Positions 1 through 13,185 of a stretch of 64,000 nucleotides of DNA are shown in pieces (the first letter of the stretch is position 1; every line of letters begins with the position of its first letter). Below the pieces are notes generated by a model that was not told where the DNA came from, searched no databases, and saw nothing but the letters and a program-made list of their open reading frames with translations. The stretch spans positions 46,058,202 through 46,122,201 of the forward strand of contig OX359264.1 of the NCBI GenBank assembly GCA_947179155.2. Reading direction: 5' to 3'. Source of the DNA: Hedera helix. Lineage: Eukaryota > Streptophyta > Magnoliopsida > Apiales > Araliaceae. The position numbers were made by a program, and so were the translations under genes.

Positions 1-102
1 GATATCTATATGCTTCTTCTTATTATAGCTTTAGGCAATAGGCATCCTGAATCGTCATGTTTTCTGCGAACTGTAACTTGTTATTGTTGAATTTTTTTTC
101 AG

Positions 103-126
103 GTGTTGAACTGGACCTTGAATAGT
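103..126 (+). other. 5' UTR part of the first coding exon of the BAG6-like gene
   Basis: A pyrimidine-rich run ending in AG at 101-102 precedes 24 bases of leader and then the ATG at 127. The transcript therefore has an intron in its 5' UTR, and the promoter and first exon lie left of this window. Confidence 0.6.
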
Positions 127-2166
127 ATGGGAAGTAATGGTGGTGAAGAGAGCATGACTTCTGGGAGCAATGCGGGTATATGTTCTGAGGCCACTGTGGA
201 GATAAAGATAAAGACATTGGATTCTCAAACTTACACATTGCGAGTGGACAAATGCGTAAAAATTATTTGCTTTTCCTGACTATTCAAGATCACTACCTAT
301 ATAGTTCATTATCTGACCTATATTAATTCTATATCTAACTAAATGCCATAATTTCATAGAAGATCCTTAATTATTCAAGTTTTATTTGCTGTCTTTTTCG
401 AAGAAAATAGTCCTAACGTATCATGAAAAACAATTATATCTATTTGATACACGTAAGATCACACATGCATCATTCATGATTTTAAATCCACTGGAGGTGC
501 TTTGACTTGAGATTCAAAAAGTTATAGCATTTTAATACATCTCTTTTTTAGTCTTTTATCTTTTCCAATTTTCAATTTCTCTGCAGGTACCAGTCCCTAC
601 CTTAAAGGAACAGATTTCTATGGTTACTGGTATATTGTCTGATCAACAACGCCTAATATGCCGAGGAAAGGTACTGAAGGATGATCAGCTCCTGTCAGCT
701 TACCGTATCCTTCTTTATTCATTCGCTTTTAAATCCCTGTTCAAGAATTGTATTTGCCATACTAGTAAGAAATTGTATTTACCATACTGATAAGTAATTT
801 TATTTACTTTGCTTTTTTATCACACGTGGCTATGAAACGGAAATCATCCTTTGTTATTCCTTTTTATAAACTCATATCTCTTCTTGCCTCTTGTGATCTT
901 GTCATTTTAATTCTTACACAAATTTGGAATGTGCATCCATGTCGGTCCTCATACTAATGGCATTTGAGAAGGGATGCATTAATTTGAAAGATAAGTAGCA
1001 TCCAATTATTTGAGCCTAAGAAACCGGTTAGCTTAATCATAAATTACTATCCTCACTAAATTACTATCCTCACTACCGACCTTTTTCCACTTTGGTGATT
1101 GACCTTTTAATTTTTGCAATTAGGTGATCAAACTTTTAATTTTTTCCTTTTACGTTCAACCGGACACGTCTCATCATAAATTGATGATGTGGCCCGTTGA
1201 CTAGGCTAATCAACGCTTATGTGTGATTTTTTAAAAAAATGATTTTTCACATTTATTAAATATCAAAGGATAAAAATTCACGAAATTTATGACATTTTTA
1301 CCCTTTGATGCTTAATAAATGTGAAATAATAATAATAATATTTTTTAATTACACATAGTACTAATTGGCATAGTCACTGGTTCACGCCATCAATTTATGA
1401 CGTGGTATGTCCAATTGAAACGTAAGTGAAAAAATTAAAGTTTGATCACCTGCAAAAATTAAAAGGACGGTCACTGAATTTAAAAAATGTCAATAGTTCA
1501 GGGTAGTAATTTATATTTAAGCGAAACCGGTCTTCTGTCCTTTTGCAGTGATGGACAAGCATTCTAGAGAGTCAAAAATCAGCAACTGCATACAAAACCT
1601 CAGTATTAAATTAAGCTGTATCAATTTGCTTTGTTATTGATATGCAAAGAGAAATTATCATATAGAATAAGTGCGGTGTTAATAATAGGGATATATATAG
1701 TACTAATTTACATAATCGAAGGAAAATATGAAAGAGTTTGTGATGTGGAACGGGCCAAGAAAGCCAATGGAAAAGATGATATGTAATTCAGTAACATACA
1801 GTTTGTAAAAACAATCTTAAAATCCACTTACTGCAGCCTGCAGATAAACAGTACGGTCAAATACTAAGACCATCTCGGGGCAACAAGCTACTATGACTAC
1901 CATGTCCAGAAAATCTTAACGTTACAGCATTAACTCCTAAATCAGTACACTTTTCAAAAAAAAAAAGAAAAGAAAAGAAAAGAATGAAATAAACACTCCT
2001 AAATCATTAAATTACCCATAAGACTGAAGCAGCAGGAAGGGTTCTGGAGCTCTTCAAATTTGGAGTAACTTGAAAACTGATGGACTCAATAGTTTTAAAT
2101 TGACAATGACATCTACTTCGAAAGCAGAAATATACTGGTGTTATGCGATGCATTATTTAAATTCTT

Positions 2167-2228
<62 letters not shown>

Positions 2229-5200
2229 ATTTTTAGGTTAGAAAAGAAAAGGTAAAAGGGTAAGTCGTGAAGTATAATGTTCTAGGCAAGGAAATTCAAA
2301 TATTTGATTTATTTCTTTATTGTATTTGGATAATGGAGTTCTTTAAAATGGAAAATAGACGTGGAAGATGGACACACTTTGCATCTGGTTGTGAGACAAC
2401 CTATTCCCCCTTCGTCAGAGAACTTCCCTGATCATCCAGGTTTGCTACCCTTTATATATCTTTATAGCTTATACTGAAACCTGAAATTGGTTTAATATGA
2501 TGTATGAACGCTCTTATTTGTGCTAACCTACTATGTTCCCTTATGCTTATACATACACACTTTATGTGTATATTATAATAAAAGGGCACTAAGTGCTTTT
2601 TACGGCCTTCCTATTCTAAATGATGCTCTCAATCCAGAATCATGATTCTAAATTTCTGATACTAAGTATTCGGTAACATGCCCCTACGATAGTGGATTTA
2701 CTTTGTTCACTTGGAAAGTTAAACAACTGTAAGCCTATTAAGGTAAAATCTTATTTTGACATAAAGTTACTCCATAATCCTTATAACTTGAAAGGAATTC
2801 AAACTTGTAACAACCAAATATCTGAGTTTATAGTTGGAGATTTTTTTTAATAGTTGTGAACTTTTCCACGTTGGAGATACGAGGACTGATTCTAGCTACC
2901 TTCATAATTTCTATTCATTCAAGCCTCCTTGACTTCTTATGTTTCTTTGGCTTCTATTGAATCTTTTGATTGAGTTGGACAAACTTTCACTAACTGAGCC
3001 TGTCTGATCCCGGTAACCTTCATAACCAATCCATCACCACAACATCCAAAGTTAGCCTTTGGATTCTTAAGTGGTGTAGACTAGGGGGCGATGTGCTTAT
3101 TATTTGTGTGAATCTTGGTGTGCTCTGTAACGTTAGTGTTCATATAATTCTTTTGGTAATTTCTCATTTTTGCTTGGTTTCCTATTGCTACCTATTGTTA
3201 GTTCTGGTTAATTTTATGATCTTTGATCTTGGCATGTGGCTTTTTGCTTCTCCCACTTTTTCGTGTAGTCCTTGCTCCTTTGTAGTGAAGGTGATATAGT
3301 ATATGCCTGATAATGAAATGCATAGTTCACTCTCCAAATGTATTAGTGTAATGCTGTAACGGCACTGGTGCATTTTCGTCTAGAGTAGTTGATCAGACTG
3401 TGAACCCTTTGAGTTACGACCAGCAATACTGAGTCTTCTCTTGTTTGGTAGTTTCACTACAATTCAAGTTCATGTGTCGGGTATTACTTCAAAATTGTAG
3501 AAACTAATTAATCTTCTCCAATCTGATTTTTTAACCTACTGTCTGTTGGTAAAAAAGCTGTGGTACTTTCTCCTGGTTAAAGTACTAAAATATTTTCCAG
3601 AAAAATCAGTGGAGAGCTTCAAAAGTTTATCTTCTAAGAATATCTTCAAGCTCGCTGGTTCCAATCCCCACACTTGCTGCCAAAATTGCCTTCAATGTTC
3701 TAAATTATACCAGAAAAAGATACCAGGGACAAGAGGCTAGAGCCCATATCTGTGAAGTATGAAATCATTCAAGTCGACCATACTGCCGGATGATATCTAG
3801 TTTGGGGTTTGTAGTCATTGGTTGCAAATTATGAGATTTATTGGAACTGAGCGTTTGCTAAATTAAAAAAAAATGAATTTAATTACAGCTGGTTTATAAA
3901 TAGTCGGCACTTCGAAATTGATATTTAATGTCAATCAAATATTTCTTGCATTCCTCATATACCATAATTCAGGATTTTCAGTTGTACTATAACACTTTAC
4001 TTTTGATTGTATGTATCACTGACCTACCAGTGTACGTTTTCTTCATTTGCTCTATAAAGAGATTAGTCCAATTCTTTGTGATGGTGTAATTTAATTCTTG
4101 GCATAATGGATTTGCAGCAACTGATCCAGTGTCAAGTGCTGATCATGTTCAAGGCAATCAAGCAGGTACTAGTGTGCTAGTTGGAACCTTTAATATATCT
4201 GAGCAAGGTGATGGAGCTCTTCCGGATTTCAGTCGGGTAATATTATGATGTGTATGGAATTATACTGGTTTTTTTAGCATTATTAACTTTTAGTACAAGG
4301 ACTTTATATTCTATGAACTCCCATTTGTAGATTGTGTCTGCGATTCTAGGTTCTTTTGGAGTCACAGATATTGAAAGCGGCAGAGAAGGTGTTGATTTGC
4401 GAGTAAGTTTTTATTGGCTTTACATCATCAACCATCTTGTAGATAGTGTTGAAGTCTTTACATATGAAGTTGATAAAGGACAAGTCTAGAATGGTTGAGA
4501 AATAAAGATTAAGATGAGAAAGAAGGGCTAAGAGAACCTATTGCGCAGACAATCAGTAGAGAAACATACACAAAGCTTTAATATCATATCAATTCATATT
4601 TCATAATTCAAGTCTTAAAATAAACAAGGATTACAATGTTTTATATAGAGAACCTAAGACTTAATGACCAAGTATAAACCATATGTTGCTCTCTCAAACG
4701 TGCAAACATACATACTTTTATTGATTGGCTATGGTACATTGGTCATAAGTGGCTAAGTTTGTGGCCAAGTTTGTTGTGAAGTTATATATAGTGTTTATGT
4801 ATTTGGAAAATGATTCTCCAACACTATAGATAAAGTTTTGCACATCATGTAGATGGAATTTCCATTAGTAGTCTAGAACTGCTGGTCTTAGAGCAAGAAA
4901 AATATATGTTTACTCTTTCTTCATTTGAATCAAAATTCCAATCCGAACTCAAACGCTGATTTTGATGTTTTGTTGTATATTGTGCAACTTTGGAGTGGTT
5001 TGAGGGTTGAGCCAGCGTTTGGAAAATTTGAAATCAATGTTACTCATTTTTTTTTGATTCATCAATATATTGGTTAGAAACATAACGAACAATTAGGAAA
5101 TCAGGTATTTAAGGTTGGGAATTTGGTGGAGTTTTGAAGAAGACGATGAAGAAGAAGCGATTTTCTTTCTTCCTTACAATGACAAACTAGACGGGACAAT

Positions 5201-8200
5201 TCGTTTATTAAACAATTTTTAGCATAAATGGAAATTCCTTTCTTAACTTTTAGGTGTAAGGTGTCAGCATATTTTTATCCCAAAAAGAAAAAGAGGTTCC
5301 AATACCAGATTCAGAACTAAAAATCATTAAAGTTGTCTCACGAAACATATAGAAGTGATTACTTTTTATTTTGGTATTGGAGATGGTGGCTTGGTTGAAA
5401 TTTGTGGTGAAGAGTTGTGGAGTGTTAGAGGTTGAAATATCAGTTGTACATAATGATCGTCTTTACTTATATTTAGAGAGATCGTATATTATGTATACGT
5501 GTATTTACTATATAGATATATTATTTTAAAAAATGTGTATTATTTTTTTAAATGTATAGACACGTTTGTGTTAACCAAAAGTCAGGATCACTCCATTTCA
5601 ATTTCAATTGGTAGAGGAAAATATAATAATATGTTAAAAGTAGTATTGTTTTTGCTTGTAGTTACCAGAAAGCGCTAGCATGGTAGTGAATTACTTTTTG
5701 ATGCGAATGGTCCAAAACATGTACATTTCCGTTCCAAAACATTAAATGTGGCAATCCAAAAAAAATTTCATCATATTGACTTAACTTTCTATTGGACAAG
5801 CATTATTACAACTTTGCTTTATGATTCAGAAACGAGGAACATACGCTTATATAGCCTGTGAGCCATACAATAAATGGTTAAGATCAAATCTAATGAATGG
5901 AAGGCAAAAGACTACTAGAATCATCCTCTAAAATATCTAAGATATTTATAAATTATAAATCTAGAATAATATGAAACCCTAATATGTAAAATAAGATTCT
6001 AGGGAATGCCAACTAATGTGACCAAATAAACTCCTTGTGGGAATCAAGTAAGCGATGACATAACGTAACTATATATCAGCCAATTTTAATTATATCTCAA
6101 CTATTTTTGACTATATCTTTTAGAAAACTATTCCCAACGTATCATGTTCCGGTTAAACGTAAATTCAATGATTTGAAGAACCTACCCTTCTGTACTACGA
6201 AAAGTGACGTTTTCTGTTCTTGATTTCGTTCCTCATACCGCATCAAACCATAATCTAGGTAACATTAATTTGGCCTGCTTGCGTGGATTACTGTCTGTTT
6301 TGTTTCTGAACAAAGCTCTAGTAGTGAGTTCTTTGACCAACAATTCAAGTTTGTTAGATGAAATATTTTGCTAAAATATTAGTACACAATTTCAGCATGC
6401 TACTTTTTTGTCTGGAAAAATTACTTTAGATTGATGTTTGTAATTTGTTATTTTTAGGAACCTGCGTTAGAAAGGCTTTCAAGGGCAACTGGTCGTGGTG
6501 GTTTGAGAAATTCTAGCAGACATCAACCAAACCAGGCTGCTACAAGGGGTGGTTTTCAACATCCAGCTGCCTTTTCTCTGGACTCTCTGCAGCCGCAGGT
6601 AAAATTCTGATCTCTGTGGATTCTTCACATAGCTTCATCACTTAGATTTTGTAAATTCTAATATATAAATAGTTTGCTCAGACTTTAAGAACTTCATAAG
6701 GAAAGTGTAATCTAGATTAGAGACAATTAAATTATCTTCTTCTGAAATTTTTTTGTGAATTGTAATTTATAAAACGGTTTTCTCATTCTTTAAGAGCATC
6801 CTTAGGTAAAGCATATTATAGAGGAGAAACAAATACGTTATCTTCTTCTATATAGTTCCCATATTCCATTACTATATATTTTCCTCTTTTTTTCCTTCCT
6901 TTTAGTTGAACTCCAAAAATAGCCTCAGGCACTCCAAGAACATGAATGTTTATATTTGACAATACTAAAAAACAAATGGAGTTGCTGAGGTTGTTTGTGC
7001 AGTGCCAATTGCATCAAACCTTAGTTGAACTGAAATATAACTTCCATGTTAATCTTTCAGGTTATTCTTGATTCGTTGACAACTTTGTCCCAGTATTTGA
7101 GCCATATGAGGCAAGAATTTAGTGCCAACGGTCAGGAAATCCTCTATTGTTAGACATTGTTAATACTCTGATTAGTTTGACATTGCGTGAATTTTCGAAG
7201 AGTCTTAATTTTGAACTTGGCAGCCGGAGATCAGAGTAATACTTCTCAAGCTGCAATTAGTCACGGTAGAGATGGGCAAAATTCAGATGCTGCGTCAGCT
7301 TCTGTTGCGACGCGTGGAGGGCTCCCAACAATAGCATCCTTGGCAGAAGTGATGCTGTCTACAAGACAATTCCTCAATGAACAAGCTGGAGAATGCTTAT
7401 TGGTACGTCCTTTACTTTCTAACTGTTTTTCTTCAAATTTAGTTAATCTGTTAATTTGAACACTGTTTCCAAGAGCTTCTCCTACATATGAATAGTGAGT
7501 TACTGTGTTTGCAAACAAAATGAAATTTTTCCACAGTGCATTTGTTATTCTTACCCACTTGAGTGATTCCAAGGTATACTTGTATTAATAAAATGAAAAA
7601 GAGAACAACATCAATAGCTACTTGTTAGGACTTAAAGTTCAACTTGCATCTTGAGAATGATAGAATGCATTTGTACCTTTGAAAAAATGGTACATAGAAT
7701 TTTATTTTGAATTTCCTTCAAATTTGAGAAGGAGAAGAGAAATACAAGAGAGAACGAAATTATAGAATGATAGTTTATCCCGTCTTTTGAATGCACTCTG
7801 TATGACTTGTATCTTCACTTATACATAGCAAGAAACATAAGTATAGATTATTATAGGCTTGGCAAAAGTGGTTTTCTGACATAAGAGCTCTCTTAGACGT
7901 TAAAATTCATGGAAAAATGTGTACCCGTGTGATTTTGCTTGAAAGTAGAGGGCCTCAAGTCACCATGACCATAGAAGTGTCACACAACGGTATCATTGAA
8001 TTTAAAATATGTGCCTTATGGCTTTTTTTTTTCTTAATCGCATATACCCTAGGTAAATCTAATCTTGAACTTCTGCAGCAACTTACAAGGCAAATAGAGG
8101 ACCATGAAAGTGTGGCTAATCCTGTCGCACGGATGGGAATTCAATCCAATGCTATGAGAATAGGAGATCTTTTACAAAACCTAGGTGCTTTCCTGCTTGA

Positions 8201-11200
8201 GCTTGGTCGTACAAGCATGACACTTCAGATCGGCCAATCACCGGTGTGTTTAGTTTTTCTTTCTTTCTTTCTTAATAACTATTTTCCCTTTTCTTTTTAT
8301 GTAGAGTTTCGATGGGATTTAGCATCTTTCATGTGTGTGCATTTGAGTGTGTTTCTCAGTTATTTCTAATAGTTTTCTTCTTTTCTGTGGGAAGCATATG
8401 CACAAAATGAACTTAGATAACCATACTGAACAGTTTTTATTTGCTTCCATGTCAGGCTGACACTGTTATTAATGCTGGACCTGCTGTTTTTATATCCACA
8501 TCTGGTCCAAATCCTATAATGGTTCAGGTAATACCCTTCATTAATTTTTCAACTATGTTTGCTAAAAATTATCACTTCATTTTTATTTCTTTCTTTGTTT
8601 GCCATCCCTCCAATCGGAACTATGACAGCCACTTCCTTTTCAACCTGGAGCAAGTTTTGGGGCGATTCCCGTGGGAACTGTACAACCTGGCCCTGGGCTA
8701 TCTAGTGGATCTATTGGTTCCGGTTTCCTTCCAAGGAACATTGATATCAGAATACGGACAGGTATGATTGTTATACTAATCTAGGTTCTTTCTTATGCTG
8801 GTTACTAGGCTTGCATCAGTTTGACCCTAACAAATAACAAGCAATTGCATAGAACTCTACCCATTCCACAATGACTAGTACTTAGGCAGAATATGTGGAG
8901 AAATTTCTCCACTCGTTGACAATTAGAATGAAAATGTTTCAGCATATTATTAAAGGTAGGTCTTTGGTCCGGACACTAGTCATTGTGGATCCTCCCCATC
9001 TTCACTGTAATTTGTATCCCATTCTCTGTTATGGGCTCCATCATTATCTTTTTGGGGACCCATGTTTAAGTCAGCGTTGTAAGAGAAGAGGCATGTTAGA
9101 ATCATTGGAATCACTTCAACTGTGTAATACTAATTGATGTAGCATATGTGCTGGAGGACCTCTCCACCTATTTTCATTGGTTTTGGGCAAATGTTTTCAA
9201 CACAGTATTAGTGTGGATCTCCAGTTCACTGGGTTTCTATCTATATCTTCGACATAAATGGTTTGCAAATGGGATTGCATGTGTGTCGGTGAGTTAGAAT
9301 TGCTTGACCTTCATCGACTAGGTAGTGTCAATCAGGCTAGGTATCACAGGGCTGAATTTGACACTAAATTTTTGCCTTGTGATGACCTGGTTGTTGCCCA
9401 AACCCAGTCGGCCAAAATCCCAGTACAGCACACCAATGTACTGTTTTGCCTACACCTGTGCACACACATTTGTTTATGATTTAACACACTTTGTATTAAT
9501 CAAACACACCAACGCACATGCATATGAATGCTAAATTATAAACGTAAGCAATTAAACAACACGGTATTTTCAGCACCAACCCAACCTTTATTGAACCAAT
9601 CAATACAAGGAGTTTTGCCTATGGCTTGCAAAATATAACTCATATCTGCAGCCGTCATTGGATGTCTATTTAAAGACCAAACGTCCGCAGTTACAGCCCA
9701 ACTGCTTGGGATCAGACATTCAAAAACTAGCCAATTACAATTATCCAGCAATGCCCAATAGTTGTGCCATCTGTCCGAGACAGAAACTGTCCATAACTGC
9801 TGCCAACTGCTCCTAGACAAGCATATCTGCCGTGTTTCTGATTGCCAACCAATTTCCCAGAAACCTAACATCTCAATTAAGTGTCCCCACACTATTTCGC
9901 ACGTCAACCTTGCTGACTGCCAACATTACACTTCACCAGCCTGACAGTGCACCGCTGTCCAACGCTGCCCAGCACCCAGCGCCTAACTGATCACACACTA
10001 TCCCAGCCCGTGATGCTTCAAGCCTTTCGCATGTTCTGCTCATGCACCAAGTGTTGTGCACGTTGGACGCCAACCCATGCCATTCACTGGCACACTAGAC
10101 TCCTGCCTATGCCATACCCAACCATTACCAAAAAAGCCTTGGGCTTCACTGCCCAGATCCTAGCTTAGGCTGCAGCCACCGAATGCTGCCCCATCTCAGC
10201 ACAAATATACCAGCAACTCTCCTTCAAAGCCTGCCCAAATGTGCAAGGTATGTGTGCCATTGTGCTCACGCAGTTCGCATGCTGCCCGCATCTGATGTCA
10301 AGCCAACGAGGGTCTAACACTAGGTTATATGCTTGAAGTTCCTATCTGCTTATTTCCAATTGGTTTTCGATTGGATTTTGAGCACATTTATTTTAATGTG
10401 TTTATTTATCTATAGTAAATATTGTGTTGAATGTTGATACTATAATTCCTGAGACTTTGAATTTCATTATGTTCTTCAATTCCTATTTATTTCATGTGCT
10501 AGTTTATTGGATTTATGATATTGGATTCTTCTTATTATTTTTCATAGTTGTCAATAACTATTAGGTTCAGTAATGCCCTCATCTGTTGCGAACCCAAGGG
10601 AGCCTACAGTTGGACAACCTAATCCAACAGATTCTGCTAGTGTAAATTCTATTCATCAAGCCACTGCAGGTGCCACTGGAAGTTCGTCCTCCATTAGAGC
10701 ATCTGAAGTGCGAGTAATCCCCCACAGGACTGTCATAGCTGCCGTTCCTTCTCCCGGTGGGCGTGCATCCTCGAACTCATCTCATGGTTCTATGGGGTTA
10801 TTCTATCCAATTCTTGCAAGAGTTCATCACACAAATTCTGAAAATTTAAATGGTACTGGAGGTCAGGCATCTGATGAACCTCCACCTCATGGTGTTGATA
10901 CTGCAAGGCAATCAATTCCTAATGCTGCCTCGCAGGAGCAAAACAATGAAGTCCCCAGAGCAGATGGTAACAGTGCAGTTACTCTGATTACCTAATTCGA
11001 TCAATTTGTTTACATGTGACTAATGTCTATAAGTATTATTTAAGTTGAAGAAAATTTTTAGAGGTGTTGCTACAACTTTCATGGCTGGGCTCCATCAGTT
11101 TTCAAGGGTTCTCACACTGTATATTGTGGCTAATTTTTGCTTTACGAAATTTGCACTCACATCATATATCAGTGCTTGCGTTTTTATTATTTAATATTTA

Positions 11201-13185
11201 TTTCAAAAAAAGAAAGGCACATTCTATTTTTTCATGTCATGATTTATTTTGTCATACCTTCTCAGGGGTTCATGGCAGTCTTGATCAATTGTTCAGAACT
11301 ATTTTAGCTGATGCGCAGATCCATGACATTAACTTTCACGGAATTGGTCCAATATCTGCTAATGGGAACGTGGAAGCAGCTCATGCTGCTAGTTCTCAGG
11401 AGGCAGCACCAAGAGTGAGTGATGAAGGAATTTTCTTGTCTAATTTGCTGCGTCAGATCATGCCCATTGTATCTCAAAACACAACTGAGCCAAATAATTC
11501 ATCGGTAGTGGGAGTGGATGTTATAGAAGATAGAACCACACAAGTTTCTTCAGCACAAGTAAGCTTTCCACAACATTGGAGGATCCAAATGTAAAGCTGG
11601 GTAATCTGGTGTTGAGATAAAATAACCTTGAGCAATCAAGTGTAAAGATTTATGTACGACTGTGAAGATTTTTGTACATGTGTGCAGGCTCATCAGGATA
11701 ATTCATATAAAGGGACCTCCCCACGCCGCCAGAACAACCCTTCCTCTCCCGAGAGCTCAAAAAGGCAAAAGGTATTTTCTTCATTTGTTTTATTTATATT
11801 TTTAAATTTTATTTATGTGGTTGTCTTTGAGAGAACGAGGCAGTTTGTTGCCTTAGATGTTACAAAATGAAGCACCTGAAGTTTTTTAATTGAAACTAAA
11901 AGAGTTCGAAGTAATCCATGCTTGATCTGGACATGCTTTAGTTTTTAAGTCTAGTTTGTCGTCCAGGCTTGTTGTCCAAAGAAGGAACCTGTCTATGACT
12001 TTTGAAGTGGGAAACAGGTGGGTAGTCTACATTTTGAAACCTACGAACTGGATATTTGAATTCGTGATGACACAAGGTTAAAATGAACGACACAATTTGA
12101 ATAATAAATTAGTGTTCCTGTGTATGAAGCCGTGTGTTAGGTCCATTAGGAGCAGAAGTTTTGGCCTGTAATATCCCTTGTGGTCAAATCATATCAATTT
12201 GATTTTTTGAATTAAAAATAGTCATTATAAAAATTAGTGGTTCTTCTCATCCGGTCATCTTGCTTAAAAGTTGATTTGCAACTCATTGAAAGAAATTTGA
12301 AAATGTTATGCACATTTTAAATATAGGGATCATATTTCCTTCTGTCCAAGAAGGGTAATGTAACATTGACAATGATTACTTGTTGGGGAGCTTTCCACAT
12401 GTGTTTTTTATATTTCTACATGGTCCTCCTCACATGAAGGTAGGACCCACTTTATTATGTGAGAGGGAACAATGTGGAAATATCAAACACACATGTAGAA
12501 ATATCAGTTCCTGTAGTTTCTGAATCCGTGGACTTGCAAAAACATCTTCAGTAATTCAGGCTGCGTGCTTTATGGTGAATTTGAGATGATTCACTATATA
12601 AAAAAAATTCCTTGTATTCGTCACTTAATTTGGATGTCAAGTTTCAACCTTTCTCAGCCAAGTTTCCTACTTTTTGCAGAGGGAATGATCCATTTCAAGA
12701 CTTAATTATAATTGATCCCAAACTCGGGTAGATGTTATGATGCCTTTTGGGAAATGAAGGAGTTCTGTTTTATGGGTTTAGATTCTTTGAATTCTGTCTG
12801 CATCTATAGCAACAGCTGAGAGGCAAAGCGGCAGCTGTTAGAAAAGAACCTGTGGGTAAGTGCATATATATATATACATATACATATACATATACCGTCC
12901 TCTTTGGATGAGAACCCTATAACGTATAATTTTTCTTTGTAATTTAAGTTTATTATTGGTGTATGATTTTGGGACACCGGTACTGGTATTGTTTAAATTT
13001 CGTTCATATGAATTTAAATATACCGGTTTACTATAGGAATATATGAATTAAAATATACTGGTTTACTATAGGAATGCAAAGAACAATTGTTGTTTAGTTG
13101 CTTCTTGGGGCTTGCTAATGCAGATAATTGCCGAATGGGTTCATTCAGTAATATGGAGCACGCCTTAACAAAAGGAGTCGATTAA
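127..13185 (+). CDS. BAG6-like ubiquitin-like-domain protein (large proline-rich BAT3 homologue), 16 coding exons
   Basis: Coding exons: 127-255, 587-704, 2359-2439, 4118-4236, 4331-4402, 6458-6598, 7061-7130, 7224-7402, 8079-8243, 8456-8527, 8629-8761, 10565-10966, 11266-11558, 11688-11771, 12810-12855, 13124-13185. All junctions are GT-AG and phases agree, giving 721 residues. Residues about 22-97 form a ubiquitin-like fold (segments VEIKIKTLDSQTYTLRV and RLICRGKVLKDDQLLSAY). Later come a Gly/Arg/Gln-rich stretch, a conserved helical block (LAEVMLSTRQFLNEQAG, RIGDLLQNLGAFLLELGRT) typical of BAG6 relatives, and a low-complexity Ser/Pro/Asn-rich C-terminal half with a basic SPESSKRQK segment. 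BAG6/BAT3 proteins act as chaperone holdases in protein quality control and programmed cell death; that role here is inferred from family. An acceptor at 102 precedes the ATG, so at least one 5' UTR exon lies outside the window. The last two small exons are least certain. Confidence 0.85.
1029..1522. mobile_element. Mutator-like MITE with 9-bp target duplication, in intron 2 of the BAG6-like gene
   Basis: A 494-bp near-palindrome. The left arm (starting GCTTAATCATAAATTACTA) pairs with the right arm (ending TAGTAATTTATATTTAAGC) over roughly 200 bp each, with the centre near 1280. The 9-mer GAAACCGGT flanks it as a direct repeat at 1020-1028 and 1523-1531. A 9-bp duplication plus long terminal inverted repeats is the signature of Mutator-type non-autonomous elements. 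There is no coding capacity. Confidence 0.85.
2169..2226. repeat. (CT)n microsatellite
   Basis: An uninterrupted CT dinucleotide run of about 56 bp in intron 2 of the BAG6-like gene, about 130 bp upstream of exon 3. Confidence 0.95.
4492..4823 (-). mobile_element. Possible short solo LTR in intron 5 of the BAG6-like gene
   Basis: Read on the - strand the block starts TGTTGGAGAATC, carries a TATATAAA box in its middle and an AATAAA-like stretch, and ends ...CTCAACCA. This is the shape of a short LTR of about 330 bp. No matching 5-bp target duplication is visible, so the call is tentative and the element may be old. Confidence 0.4.
8866..8988. repeat. Small foldback with perfect 14-bp inverted repeats
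   Basis: CCACAATGACTAGT at 8866-8879 is matched by its exact reverse complement at 8975-8988, with a 95-bp loop. It lies in intron 11 of the BAG6-like gene. It may be a small MITE, though no target duplication is evident. Confidence 0.5.
9540..10319. mobile_element. GC-shifted, C-rich block in intron 11; probable old insertion
   Basis: Base composition changes sharply from AT-rich intron to C-rich, T-poor sequence with many GCC and CCA words. The block ends ...GGTCTAACA, an LTR-like CA terminus, at 10319. It contains only short ORFs on both strands with no recognisable protein. The large intron (8762-10564) probably owes its size to this insertion. The left boundary is uncertain; a TGTTAGA word occurs at 9094. 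Confidence 0.35.
12385..12513. mobile_element. Degenerate copy of the GGGAATTGATATTT foldback family
   Basis: It shares with the copies at 20073 and 23513 the TTTCCACA/TGTGGAAATATCA inverted words and a middle segment TCCTCCTCACATGAAG. It lies in intron 14 of the BAG6-like gene. The ends are decayed and no target duplication is seen. Confidence 0.45.

Noticed and set aside
2070..2255. Small ORF with a long Leu-Ser repeat
   Set aside because: It is a translation of the (CT)n microsatellite inside an intron of the BAG6-like gene.
7917..8369. 150-residue + strand ORF
   Set aside because: It contains real exon 9 (8079-8243), but the rest is translated intron. The spliced model is preferred because phases match on both sides.
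9536..10168. Overlapping ORFs on both strands in the C-rich intron block
   Set aside because: Openness follows from low T and A content. No motifs, no codon bias, and both strands are equally open.
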